Both the position numbers and the translations under genes were made by a program. From JACQKD01 sp964614265 (GTDB lineage Bacteria > Patescibacteriota > Minisyncoccia > Phycocordibacterales > UBA918): a stretch of 25,522 nucleotides of DNA. Shown here piece after piece: positions 1 through 6,662 of this stretch. The stretch spans positions 1 to 25,522 of the forward strand of contig CAZTKT010000008.1 of NCBI GenBank assembly GCA_964614265.1, in the 5' to 3' direction. The notes under the pieces are model-generated. The model worked only from the letters and a program-made list of their open reading frames with translations. It was not told the DNA's origin and did not search any database. Numbering within the stretch: position 1 is the stretch's first letter; each line of letters opens with the position of its first letter.

Positions 1-158
1 TTCCGCTCCTTGAAAAGCGAAGAGAGGAGCGTCACTCAGGGGTGTGAGCAGTTACATGTGCCACGATAACAGCAAAGCAAGAACCCCGCGCTGTTTCCAA
101 CGCGGGGCCCAAAGGACAAAGTTCCAAGGACCGAGGTCCAAGGTTCAATGTTCCAAGT
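1..158. other. Left-edge non-coding region with hairpins and short repeats
   Basis: No convincing gene is seen here. A 6-bp dyad (CGCTCC at 4-9, GGAGCG at 26-31) sits at the edge. A 7-bp GC hairpin lies near 84-107. Positions 120-160 hold three degenerate copies of a decamer close to RGTTCCAAGG. The stretch is the 3' flank of the leftward gene ending at 159. Open frames crossing it are shadows of that gene. Confidence 0.5.
78..107 (-). terminator. Candidate terminator of the 159-728 gene
   Basis: On the minus strand CCCCGCG and CGCGGGG arms form a 7-bp GC-only stem around a roughly 10-nt loop. It is followed by a T-rich but interrupted stretch (GTTCTTGCTTT). It lies about 55 nt past the stop of the leftward gene. 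The broken T-tract makes it a moderate candidate. In DGR loci a hairpin downstream of the variable repeat can also have a retrohoming role, so termination is not the only reading. Confidence 0.45.
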
Positions 159-166
159 TCAACTTG
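120..166. repeat. Degenerate TTCCAAG-type repeats and palindrome at the stop codon
   Basis: Three imperfect copies of an RGTTCCAAGG-like unit start near 120, 134 and 149, spaced about 15 nt. The last runs into the palindrome CAAGTTCAACTTG (154-166), which spans the stop codon of the leftward gene at 159-161. If that gene is a DGR target, this small hairpin sits directly after the variable region, where DGRs often carry an inverted repeat. Otherwise it is an unexplained short repeat. Confidence 0.5.
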
Positions 167-728
167 CACGCAACGCAGCGGGGCTGCGGTCGCCCCAGGC
201 GCTGCCGAGCCAGCTGCCGCCCCAGCCCCACCTGCCGCCGCGCCAGCAGAGGTAGCGGACGCACAGGTCGCCATCGCGGTCGCGGTACACCGTACCCCAG
301 AAGAAGACGTACTTGCCTTTCCATTCCTCGGGGATGAGGTGCGGATTGGCGAGCAGGTAGTCGAGGACGCAGGCGTTGAAGGGGACCTTCTTCGCCATCT
401 CCTTGCGGAGCTTGTTGCCTTCGAGCACCTTGCCGTTCTTCTGGCCGTTCGTGAGCCAGAGCTCGACCCTCGAGGCGTCCCATTGGAATGAGCCGCCCTT
501 CTGGTGTTCTTCGACGGACCAGCCGTCGGGAACGAACGGGTCAGCGTCGCAGTCGATGACGTGCGCGACCACCGTGATGGAAGCGTGGCCGAGCAGGACG
601 CGGCGGACATCGGCGAGGACGTTGCCCTCGCAGAGCCGCTTGATGTCGTCGTTGCTGTAGTCCGCGCGGCGGAATGCGAGCTTGAGTTCGTTGGCTTGGC
701 CAACATCGAGCATCAAATCGTTGCTCAT
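159..728 (-). CDS. CPR conserved protein with Trp/Gly-rich C-terminus; candidate DGR variable protein
   Basis: This is a 189-aa protein of a type I recall as common in Parcubacteria-like genomes. The function is not established. The N-terminal roughly 145 residues are conserved-looking and include VIDCDADPFVPDGW near 57-70 and IPEEWKGKYVFFWGTVY near 131-147. The last roughly 30 residues change character: W recurs every 2-6 positions between R, G, S, A and D, ending in SPAALRAS. In that tail nearly every non-Trp codon ends in C (CGC, GGC, AGC, GAC, GCC). That is the pattern expected if AAC codons of a template were mutated at A, as in diversity-generating retroelements. The caution is that the whole gene is GC-rich at third positions. 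GGAG lies 7 nt upstream of ATG 728. A strong promoter and a structured leader precede it. No reverse transcriptase or template repeat is in the window. Confidence 0.7.
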   Translation of the reverse strand: MSNDLMLDVGQANELKLAFRRADYSNDDIKRLCEGNVLADVRRVLLGHASITVVAHVIDCDADPFVPDGWSVEEHQKGGSFQWDASRVELWLTNGQKNGKVLEGNKLRKEMAKKVPFNACVLDYLLANPHLIPEEWKGKYVFFWGTVYRDRDGDLCVRYLCWRGGRWGWGGSWLGSAWGDRSPAALRAS

Positions 729-736
729 CGTTGTTC

Positions 737-853
737 TCCAGTATGCGACGGTGTTCGTTAGAACCGTGTCGCGTGCCAGCGGGCTCCCTCGTCGTGAGGG
801 TTTGCCATAGCAGAGAATGGCCTACGAATAAGCCGCTTTCTGCTATGGCAAAC
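737..853 (-). promoter_or_regulatory. Hairpin-rich 5' leader of the 159-728 gene
   Basis: The transcript from the promoter at 883-912 would have a leader of about 145 nt. It contains a perfect 15-bp hairpin (800-814 with 839-853, arm core TTTGCCATAGCAG), extended by a G-U and an A-T pair. A 5-bp hairpin follows (786-790 with 796-800), then an imperfect one (about 737-768, GCGAC/GTCGC ends). The ribosome binding site follows them. The length and the perfect arm suggest a regulatory or mRNA-stabilising role. I do not recognise a known riboswitch. Confidence 0.55.
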
Positions 854-882
854 GCAAGTTGAATATCAAAGAACTCGCGTGG

Positions 883-912
883 AGTATACTACACAATAGT
901 AGTATTTGTCAA
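883..912 (-). promoter_or_regulatory. Sigma70-type promoter with embedded operator-like dyad
   Basis: On the minus strand there is a consensus -35 TTGACA (907-912), an 18-bp spacer and a -10 TATACT (883-888). The spacer contains a perfect dyad with ATACTAC and GTAGTAT arms (886-892 and 899-905, 6-nt gap) reaching the -10 box. That is where a repressor could block RNA polymerase. The promoter is embedded in the 3' end of the small ORF at 889-1032 and points to the 159-728 gene. Confidence 0.7.
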
Positions 913-1032
913 GTCGTTCTGTCTCCCCTCTTCCGTTATCTTATCCTCAAAATCGAAGCGTGCGAGCAAGTCGAAAAACTCCGCAAGTTCGGCTACATCA
1001 CCTTCAGAAAGTTCTGTATCACTGTTGGTCAT
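889..1032 (-). CDS. Small acidic protein, 47 aa, unknown
   Basis: This ORF begins at ATG 1032, 7 nt after the stop of the upstream membrane-protein gene, with AAGAAG-like purines just before it. It ends in TAG at 889. The product is strongly acidic in its first two thirds (MTNSDTELSEGDVAELAEFF, then a DLLARFDFEDK stretch) and probably helical, with a short polar tail. I recall similar small FFxLLAxFDFED-like proteins in CPR genomes but cannot name a function. Tight spacing and amino-acid make-up argue for a real gene. Its last codons overlap the promoter of the next gene, so some of its sequence may be constrained for that reason instead. Confidence 0.55.
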   Translation of the reverse strand: MTNSDTELSEGDVAELAEFFDLLARFDFEDKITEEGRQNDLTNTTIV

Positions 1033-1039
1033 ACGCTTC

Positions 1040-1264
1040 TTACTTACGACGTGTATCCTCGTACCCGATAATCCCGACTGCTATACAACCCAGCACTCCG
1101 AAGAAGAAAGCAGCTCCAAGAACAGACGATGAGCTTGTCGGAACACCTAAGATTGAGGTCGCAAAGAAGTATCCTCCGCCAAACACGATTATCAACAGAT
1201 AAATCAGTCCACCTATCTTCAATAGATTGAGGCAAGGTTTGTAGAGAAGGTTCAGCCAGTCCAT
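1040..1264 (-). CDS. Small two-helix membrane protein, 74 aa
   Basis: The chosen ATG at 1264 lies 20 nt after the stop of the helicase gene. The longer frame to 1333 would overlap that gene by 50 nt. The product has two hydrophobic segments, about residues 14-34 (IGGLIYLLIIVFGGGYFFAT) and 45-65 (LGAAFFFGVLGCIAVGIIGY), separated by a Ser-rich turn. It ends in a charged EDTRRK tail, so it is probably an inner-membrane hairpin. No family is recognised. It is co-directional with and directly downstream of the helicase/nuclease, so it may be co-expressed. A membrane partner of a defence enzyme is conceivable but unsupported by any motif. Confidence 0.6.
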   Translation of the reverse strand: MDWLNLLYKPCLNLLKIGGLIYLLIIVFGGGYFFATSILGVPTSSSSVLGAAFFFGVLGCIAVGIIGYEDTRRK

Positions 1265-1283
1265 AAGTTGTTGTAAGTGTTTA

Positions 1284-4200
1284 TTAGTTAGCTTCTCTTG
1301 TCCCGCGACAGTATGGGAAGCGAGAGCAACCATAGAACTTACCTCTCCTGCCGTTCCTCAAAATCATTCTCGCATTACAACGCGGACAGATTTTATCGCT
1401 CAAGACAGGTGGCGGTTTTGCGGCAACTACGGCAGCCCTCTCAACAATGCGTATGTTCTTGCACTCGTGGCAAAATCGCCCGTATCCAGTGATAAGGGAC
1501 GGGTCGCGGAACTCCTGCATCGTTCGGAGCTCCTTACACTTCGGACACTCCTTCACATTGCCGTTCTGAAGCCCCTCAATGGTCTCGTGGATATTGTTGA
1601 GCAAGGGGTTCGTTGTCGGTTCATCCTTCACCAAACGCTCAATCCTCTCGTTCAGAGTAGCGATAGGGTCTTCTCCTACATTGAACCTGTTTATTCTCAA
1701 GAACTTGTAGCCATAGCTCTCAAGAACCTTCTGGCGATACACATCTCCATCCGAGTAATAATGCTGATAGTTCTGGGCGTTTACCACATCAGCATCCTTG
1801 AAGTGTTCTCGGAAGCCGTCGTACTCAATCACAATCTTGTTCTCCCTTCCCCTTGCATCGCGGTACACGAGCAAGAAATCAACTTTGTATGCAGGGTGCG
1901 TGTATGTAGGGTCAAGCTGCTTGAGGTACTTTCCAATCTCAAACTGCGGGATGAACTCGCTCTTGTCTTTGTTCTCCGCCCAGAAAGGTGTCTGGTAAAA
2001 CCAGTTCAATACCTCTGGCTCTTTCTTTGACTTCGCGTCTACCTCGGCAACGCTTCGTTCTTTCTTGGCTTCTTCAAGGGTGTAGGCGTAATGACGAAGA
2101 GCGTCTCCCACGGAGCCAGTGAAGCCGTCCAGTGGCTTGCTCAACACGAAGTGCATACACTCTTTGGCGCGACTGAAGCCCACATTGAGGCGCTGTGCTT
2201 TTATCTGCCCATCCTCTTCAATGTCTACACTTGCCAAATCCTTGATGAATACAGCCCAAAGTTTATCGCTATGCTCAGATGCAACCATTGAATAAAAGAT
2301 GATATCCCGCTCTTCGCCCTGACAGGTATCAAAGGTCATTATCTTGAGCTTCATATTCTCTTCGTAGTAGTCGCGTTCAGGTAGAAGATTTATGCGCTCT
2401 ACAAGCAGCTTTTGCTGGTTAGTATGGGGGGTGATGATGCCGACACTCGGTTCCTTGCCTTCCTCTTTCAGCTTTTGGAGTTCCGCAATAATGAACTCAA
2501 CTTCTTTGACGTTCGTGTTCGGATAAACCTCGTCTTCTTTAGTGGGTTCAACATAAGAAAACTTGAGGACTTCATCAATCGCCTTGCCGCGTATCTTCAT
2601 CACCTGAAGAGAGCCGTCATAAAAGAACTTGTTGGAGTAGGAGATGATTTCCTTGTACCCTCGGAAGTGCTTACAAAGCTGTGTGTTGTAGTTGCTAATG
2701 AACTCAAAGAACTCAAGAACCGAGGTCTTGATGTTGAACTTACCGAGGCGCACAAGTTGCGTTGCCTCCGTAGAGACGTTTCGGCGGAATGATGTTTCAA
2801 GACCGTTCAAATATTCTCGGTTGGTGTCGGAACGCGCCTGTGCTGCCTTGATGTTGCTGAACTGCTTTTTGTCTCCAAGGATGAGTACCTTCTTGGCGCG
2901 GAGAAGCGCTGGAAATGCCTGTGCAACGCTAACCTGCGACGCTTCGTCAATGATGACGAGGTCAAACATACCCTGCTCAAGCGGTATGTATTCGGCATAA
3001 TCCCTAATGCCCGCCAAGATGCACGGAAACGCCTCTTTTAGTTTCTGGAACTCCTTTTTCGGGAACTTCTGCTTGTTCTTGATGATGGTACGAAGTGCCT
3101 CTGCATCGTTCTTGTTCTGCTCATAGAAGTTGATGAGCCGTCCATCAAGGAGGTACGCAACTTGAGTGATAACCAAGTCCTCAATATTCCTCTTCCGCAG
3201 AGCGTAGCTCAAATCGGGTATCTGTCCGAAATCCTTTGACACCTTTTGCCGCAACACGAGATAGCGGAGCTGATTTTCAAACAGCAGTGTATCTGCAGCA
3301 GCGATTTCGTTATCAAGTAGCGTATTGAACTTGGCGAGAACGGTACCAGCCCCTTCGCTTGTCTCTGGGTATTGCTCCACGAACTCGCGGATGCAGTCCA
3401 CATCTTCGGCTGTCTCCACGACACCGTTCAGGGTCTCTGAAAGACCTTCTTCGCGGAGAATGTAATGAACGAGAGCAACGTAGTCAAAATCGGTTGAAAG
3501 GTTCTTGTTTACATCCTTCCCGAGGGTGGAAAGGAACTCAAAAACATTGAGTGCCTCTTTGACCCGCTTCAAATCCTGATGCGGTGTGATGAGAGTAGTT
3601 TGAAATGCTTGCTTGAAACGGAAATCTATCTCTGCCGCTTTTTCTTTGTTGAAAAGATAGCCAATGAGGAATGTCTTTTGCTCTTCATACTCCTTTGCGT
3701 ACTTTCGGAGTTCAGGGATTTCAGCTCCGCCAAACGAAAGGTAGTCGCGCACAACTCCCAAATCTCCCTTGAAGGTCTCTTTGAGCTTGTTGATGCCCTC
3801 TGAAGCGGTAGATAGGAACCGCAAGAGGTTCTCGTAATCAGCAAGCGACTTTATGTCATCACGCTTACTACCAACCAAAGCGAGGAGCTTCTCAAAGCCC
3901 TCCCCTTCATAGCTCTTCTTGAGATGTTCCATCCTGAACCGAACCTCGCTCAACTCAAGCGGCGCGTGCTCATCTGCGAGCGCTTCGTCCAAGTCAAAGA
4001 CCAGCCCTTCTTTTTGGACCGTATTTTCAAGCTCAACAAGCTCGTGGATTTCAGGAAGATTGATGTCTCCGTAGGCGATGATTTCTGCTTCCAAGTCCTC
4101 CTTCAAAGAGTTCGTGGACTTCACGATATTTTCCTCAATCATCTCGTGGTCTTTCCTCACAGCGCGGAAATGGGTCTTGATACCTTCAATCGTTCCCTTA

Positions 4201-5837
4201 GCGAGTATCTGACCGTAGGTGCTTCCCGTTTTTCCAAGACGAAGAATGGGGTTTTGGAAGTTCTTGTCGTATCGCACTTTGTTCATCGTTTCCGTGATGT
4301 TTTTCTCAACCACATCAAGCGCCTCTTTCTTGTCGGAAAGTACGAGCACGGACTTTTCTTTGAGAACCGCGTCAAAGATTATTGCGGTGATGGTATGACT
4401 TTTACCCGTGCCTGGCGGTCCTTCTACGATTAGGTACTTGCAGTTGTCTTTGCGTATTGCGGCGAGTATCTGAAGCTGCTCGCTATTGAGCGGAATAGGG
4501 CTCGGGAAAACCAGCCGTTCAGGTGTCTCTGTATCATCCCACTCCTGTTCAATAACAGGGTTGCAGGGTTCGGGGTTCTTCTCCAAGAAGTCCGCGAGAA
4601 GTTGGTTGAACGCTCCCGAAAGTGCGCCACCTTCTTCGCTAAGCTGTTGGAGGATTTCTTCGTAGTCGTTTACGAGCGCTTCATCGGACTTATCAAAGAG
4701 AGACAGGTAGCACGAGTTGGAGATGCGAACGCTTGCTCCCTTAGCCAGCATTTCCTTTCCGCTTGAGAAGTTGACCGCAGTGGTTGTCTCAAAGAAGTTT
4801 CCGATTTCGCTCAAGATTTCCTCAAGGACCGTATCCAAATCCTCAGTATGTTGTGCAAGGTAGATTATGCGTTCCGAGACACTCTTCAAACTTCCTTTCG
4901 TTCCCTTGAGCGTGTTGTACTCCTGCGCAATAAACTCAAGCGCTCGTTTGTTGATGTAGACCTGCGCATCAAACTCCAAGTAGAGAGTATCCTCTTGGCG
5001 AGTGATGCTGATAGGGATGTAGAAAATCGGATACTTGGCGTTTTGGAAAGAGATGTCGCCGAAGTAGAGATAGAAGTCCTGCTTATCCAAGATGGTTCTA
5101 TTTCGCTCCATCTCAAACGCTTCCGCGAACAAGTCGGCAACCTGCAAATCTTCAAAGAATGTCATCAGGGTAGACCTGACATCAGTGAGAACGAGTGAGC
5201 TTTTCAGCTCCTTTTCCAGATTGACCTTCTGCTTGGCAATGAACAGATTGAGGAGTTCCGAAATCTTGTTCTCTAACTGGCTCACAAACATTCCTGTCAG
5301 CTCCTGCTCCCGAAGATAGATGTCGTCCGCATCTCCCAAGTGAAGATTTTGGAGCGGCTGCTCAATACTCTGGATGAACGGTTCAATCAGTTCGCTATGA
5401 ATGATGCTCGCCGTCGCGTCCACAACGGTAGTCAGTGCTACGTCGTACTCTTTCTCGTGAAGAGTGCCCGACTTTTCTATCTCGTTTGCAATATCCGTTA
5501 TGACAGCGTTGAGCTGACCTGCCGTTATCTTGCCGACCTGCAACTTCACGAGGTTCAAGAGGTTCTTAGGAAGGTTCGTCTTGTGGACACCCTTCGCTAT
5601 TTTGTTTAGAACCTCCTTATCAAAGTTCTTGCTTATCAACTTCCAGACGAGCTTATTGAAGCTTTCGTACTTTTGGAGATTGACCCCTATGAGGAGATTG
5701 TTGCTGTCCCGAAACTTGATGGTACGGCGAGGGAGCTTCCGCTTATGGAAATCCGTTTCAAGGAAGTCCATAAAATACTTAGCCACCTCCTTGAAAAAGA
5801 GCAGCCCGCCTTCATTCGTTTGGGTAGGAGGTGTCAT
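1284..5837 (-). CDS. SF1 (UPF1/DNA2-like) helicase with nuclease and zinc modules; putative defence protein
   Basis: This is a 1517-aa multidomain protein. Residues 1 to about 440 are a helical N-terminal region of unknown type. The helicase core has Walker A GPPGTGKS (473-480), Walker B VIIDEAS (961-967), LGDKKQ (motif III, about 987-992), CQGEER (1172-1177, motif V region) and GFSRAK (1220-1225, motif VI). The roughly 480 residues between motifs I and II form a large insertion with coiled-coil-like stretches. Downstream, KVDFLL (D1320) and VIEYDG (E1338, D1340) with a following HF resemble a PD-(D/E)XK/DUF559 (Vsr-like) nuclease. A CPKC...CHEC treble-clef-like finger follows. Last is a topoisomerase-I-type zinc ribbon (Cys 1484, 1487, 1504, 1510). 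SF1 helicase-nuclease fusions are common in antiviral defence. An alternative start is ATG 5771, which follows a perfect AAGGAGGT with long (13-nt) spacing; ATG 5837 has no clear ribosome site. Confidence 0.85.
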   Translation of the reverse strand: MTPPTQTNEGGLLFFKEVAKYFMDFLETDFHKRKLPRRTIKFRDSNNLLIGVNLQKYESFNKLVWKLISKNFDKEVLNKIAKGVHKTNLPKNLLNLVKLQVGKITAGQLNAVITDIANEIEKSGTLHEKEYDVALTTVVDATASIIHSELIEPFIQSIEQPLQNLHLGDADDIYLREQELTGMFVSQLENKISELLNLFIAKQKVNLEKELKSSLVLTDVRSTLMTFFEDLQVADLFAEAFEMERNRTILDKQDFYLYFGDISFQNAKYPIFYIPISITRQEDTLYLEFDAQVYINKRALEFIAQEYNTLKGTKGSLKSVSERIIYLAQHTEDLDTVLEEILSEIGNFFETTTAVNFSSGKEMLAKGASVRISNSCYLSLFDKSDEALVNDYEEILQQLSEEGGALSGAFNQLLADFLEKNPEPCNPVIEQEWDDTETPERLVFPSPIPLNSEQLQILAAIRKDNCKYLIVEGPPGTGKSHTITAIIFDAVLKEKSVLVLSDKKEALDVVEKNITETMNKVRYDKNFQNPILRLGKTGSTYGQILAKGTIEGIKTHFRAVRKDHEMIEENIVKSTNSLKEDLEAEIIAYGDINLPEIHELVELENTVQKEGLVFDLDEALADEHAPLELSEVRFRMEHLKKSYEGEGFEKLLALVGSKRDDIKSLADYENLLRFLSTASEGINKLKETFKGDLGVVRDYLSFGGAEIPELRKYAKEYEEQKTFLIGYLFNKEKAAEIDFRFKQAFQTTLITPHQDLKRVKEALNVFEFLSTLGKDVNKNLSTDFDYVALVHYILREEGLSETLNGVVETAEDVDCIREFVEQYPETSEGAGTVLAKFNTLLDNEIAAADTLLFENQLRYLVLRQKVSKDFGQIPDLSYALRKRNIEDLVITQVAYLLDGRLINFYEQNKNDAEALRTIIKNKQKFPKKEFQKLKEAFPCILAGIRDYAEYIPLEQGMFDLVIIDEASQVSVAQAFPALLRAKKVLILGDKKQFSNIKAAQARSDTNREYLNGLETSFRRNVSTEATQLVRLGKFNIKTSVLEFFEFISNYNTQLCKHFRGYKEIISYSNKFFYDGSLQVMKIRGKAIDEVLKFSYVEPTKEDEVYPNTNVKEVEFIIAELQKLKEEGKEPSVGIITPHTNQQKLLVERINLLPERDYYEENMKLKIMTFDTCQGEERDIIFYSMVASEHSDKLWAVFIKDLASVDIEEDGQIKAQRLNVGFSRAKECMHFVLSKPLDGFTGSVGDALRHYAYTLEEAKKERSVAEVDAKSKKEPEVLNWFYQTPFWAENKDKSEFIPQFEIGKYLKQLDPTYTHPAYKVDFLLVYRDARGRENKIVIEYDGFREHFKDADVVNAQNYQHYYSDGDVYRQKVLESYGYKFLRINRFNVGEDPIATLNERIERLVKDEPTTNPLLNNIHETIEGLQNGNVKECPKCKELRTMQEFRDPSLITGYGRFCHECKNIRIVERAAVVAAKPPPVLSDKICPRCNARMILRNGRRGKFYGCSRFPYCRGTREAN

Positions 5838-5926
5838 AGTAATCGTAATGATGAAGACACTGCTATTTTAGCAGCTTTTCAGCATCCACCTTAGGACTTA
5901 TTACCGTCCCAAGTTCTTTCATTGGG

Positions 5927-6400
5927 TCAGTCGTTGAGATGCAGAACAGCGTAATCCGCTTCTGCTTCCGTAAACTTTTCTCCGTAGCTTGATGTGAGCT
6001 GGTCGTGTATTTTTGCTGGCGACATATTCATCGTGCCTTGATACTCTTTTGCTTTTGCAAGCGCGTTAGCGTTCCAATCCGCCTTCACATTATCAACGGC
6101 GTACTGTGCAGCTTCAGGAGTAAACTTTTCTCCATAATCTGAAGTCAGTTGCAGGTACACGCCCTTCTTGGACATATGCATTGTGTTTGCATAGTCCTGT
6201 GCCTTATTGAGTGCCGCTTTATATTCAGCAGGTACGCTTGGCTGTTTCGTGGCTTGAGCAGATGTAGAAGCATCCACAGTGCCGCTCGTCTGGTTCTGTC
6301 CCGACGAACCACTACCAATCGCAATCAAGATGACAACGACTGCGATAACCCAAAACCACCATCGCCTGTAAAACTTCTTTTTCTTATCCTGCTGTTCCAT
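5927..6400 (-). CDS. Membrane-anchored Ltp-family protein; likely superinfection exclusion
   Basis: The product is 157 aa. A basic N-terminus (residues 1-13) is followed by one transmembrane helix (about 14-30, WWFWVIAVVVILIAIG), then a Ser/Thr/Gln-rich linker (31-58). Two tandem Ltp repeats follow, about 63-109 and 113-156. Each has the pattern AlxKAxxYxxTMxMSxxxixxQLTSxYGEKFTxxxAxYAV. This is the Ltp family (Pfam Lipoprotein_Ltp), whose phage TP-J34 member blocks phage DNA injection. Here there is no lipobox cysteine, so anchoring would be by the helix with the repeats outside the cell. It lies upstream of the helicase/nuclease on the same strand (89 nt gap), which supports a defence cargo. 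The family call is firm; phage exclusion in this host is inference. Confidence 0.85.
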   Translation of the reverse strand: MEQQDKKKKFYRRWWFWVIAVVVILIAIGSGSSGQNQTSGTVDASTSAQATKQPSVPAEYKAALNKAQDYANTMHMSKKGVYLQLTSDYGEKFTPEAAQYAVDNVKADWNANALAKAKEYQGTMNMSPAKIHDQLTSSYGEKFTEAEADYAVLHLND

Positions 6401-6662
6401 TTGTTTGCGAGCTTAGTTTGTAAGCAGCAGCAGGATTTTGGTACGCAAAAATCCCGCCACCAGGAGCCCTTTCGGACCTACGGAAGTTTCCCTCCGCAAC
6501 GCGTTCAACGCCCTGATGACGGGGTCTTTATGTTGAACGCGTTTTCGGACCATATCCTGCGGCTTGCGCTACGGGGGTTAGGTCCCAACCTTACGGCTGT
6601 GTCGTGATTTTACCATCTTTTACTACCTCCAAAAACAGGGCTAATATGTAGGGACTATTACT
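6401..6662. promoter_or_regulatory. Divergent intergenic region with nested dyads
   Basis: This is 262 bp between the leftward Ltp gene and the rightward 6663 gene. It contains a perfect 12-bp dyad (6498-6509 AACGCGTTCAAC with 6532-6543). Enclosing this are CCGCA/TGCGG (6494-6498 with 6558-6562, sharing one base with the 12-bp arm) and GGACCTA/TAGGTCC (6474-6480 with 6579-6585), and it contains a CCC/GGG mini-hairpin. A separate hairpin pairs 6433-6439 with 6448-6454. The nested arms could fold on either strand as a leader RNA. TTTCGGACC occurs twice (6470-6478, 6544-6552). No clear promoter hexamer pair is seen. Confidence 0.55.

Noticed and set aside
1..158. DGR template repeat or reverse transcriptase at the left edge
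   Set aside because: No AAC-rich copy of the variable tail and no coding sequence of RT type can be seen; if present they lie outside the window.
120..166. CRISPR array
   Set aside because: The repeats are only about 10 nt, degenerate and spaced about 15 nt; no repeat-spacer architecture or cas gene is present.
32..706. A 224-residue frame overlapping the 159-728 gene
   Set aside because: Ser/Thr/Arg-rich, no family resemblance, and a shadow of the better gene, which has a ribosome site and conserved-looking sequence.
859..1202. Rightward frames between the promoter and the membrane-protein gene
   Set aside because: They are antisense to the small acidic ORF and the two-helix protein and have poor composition.
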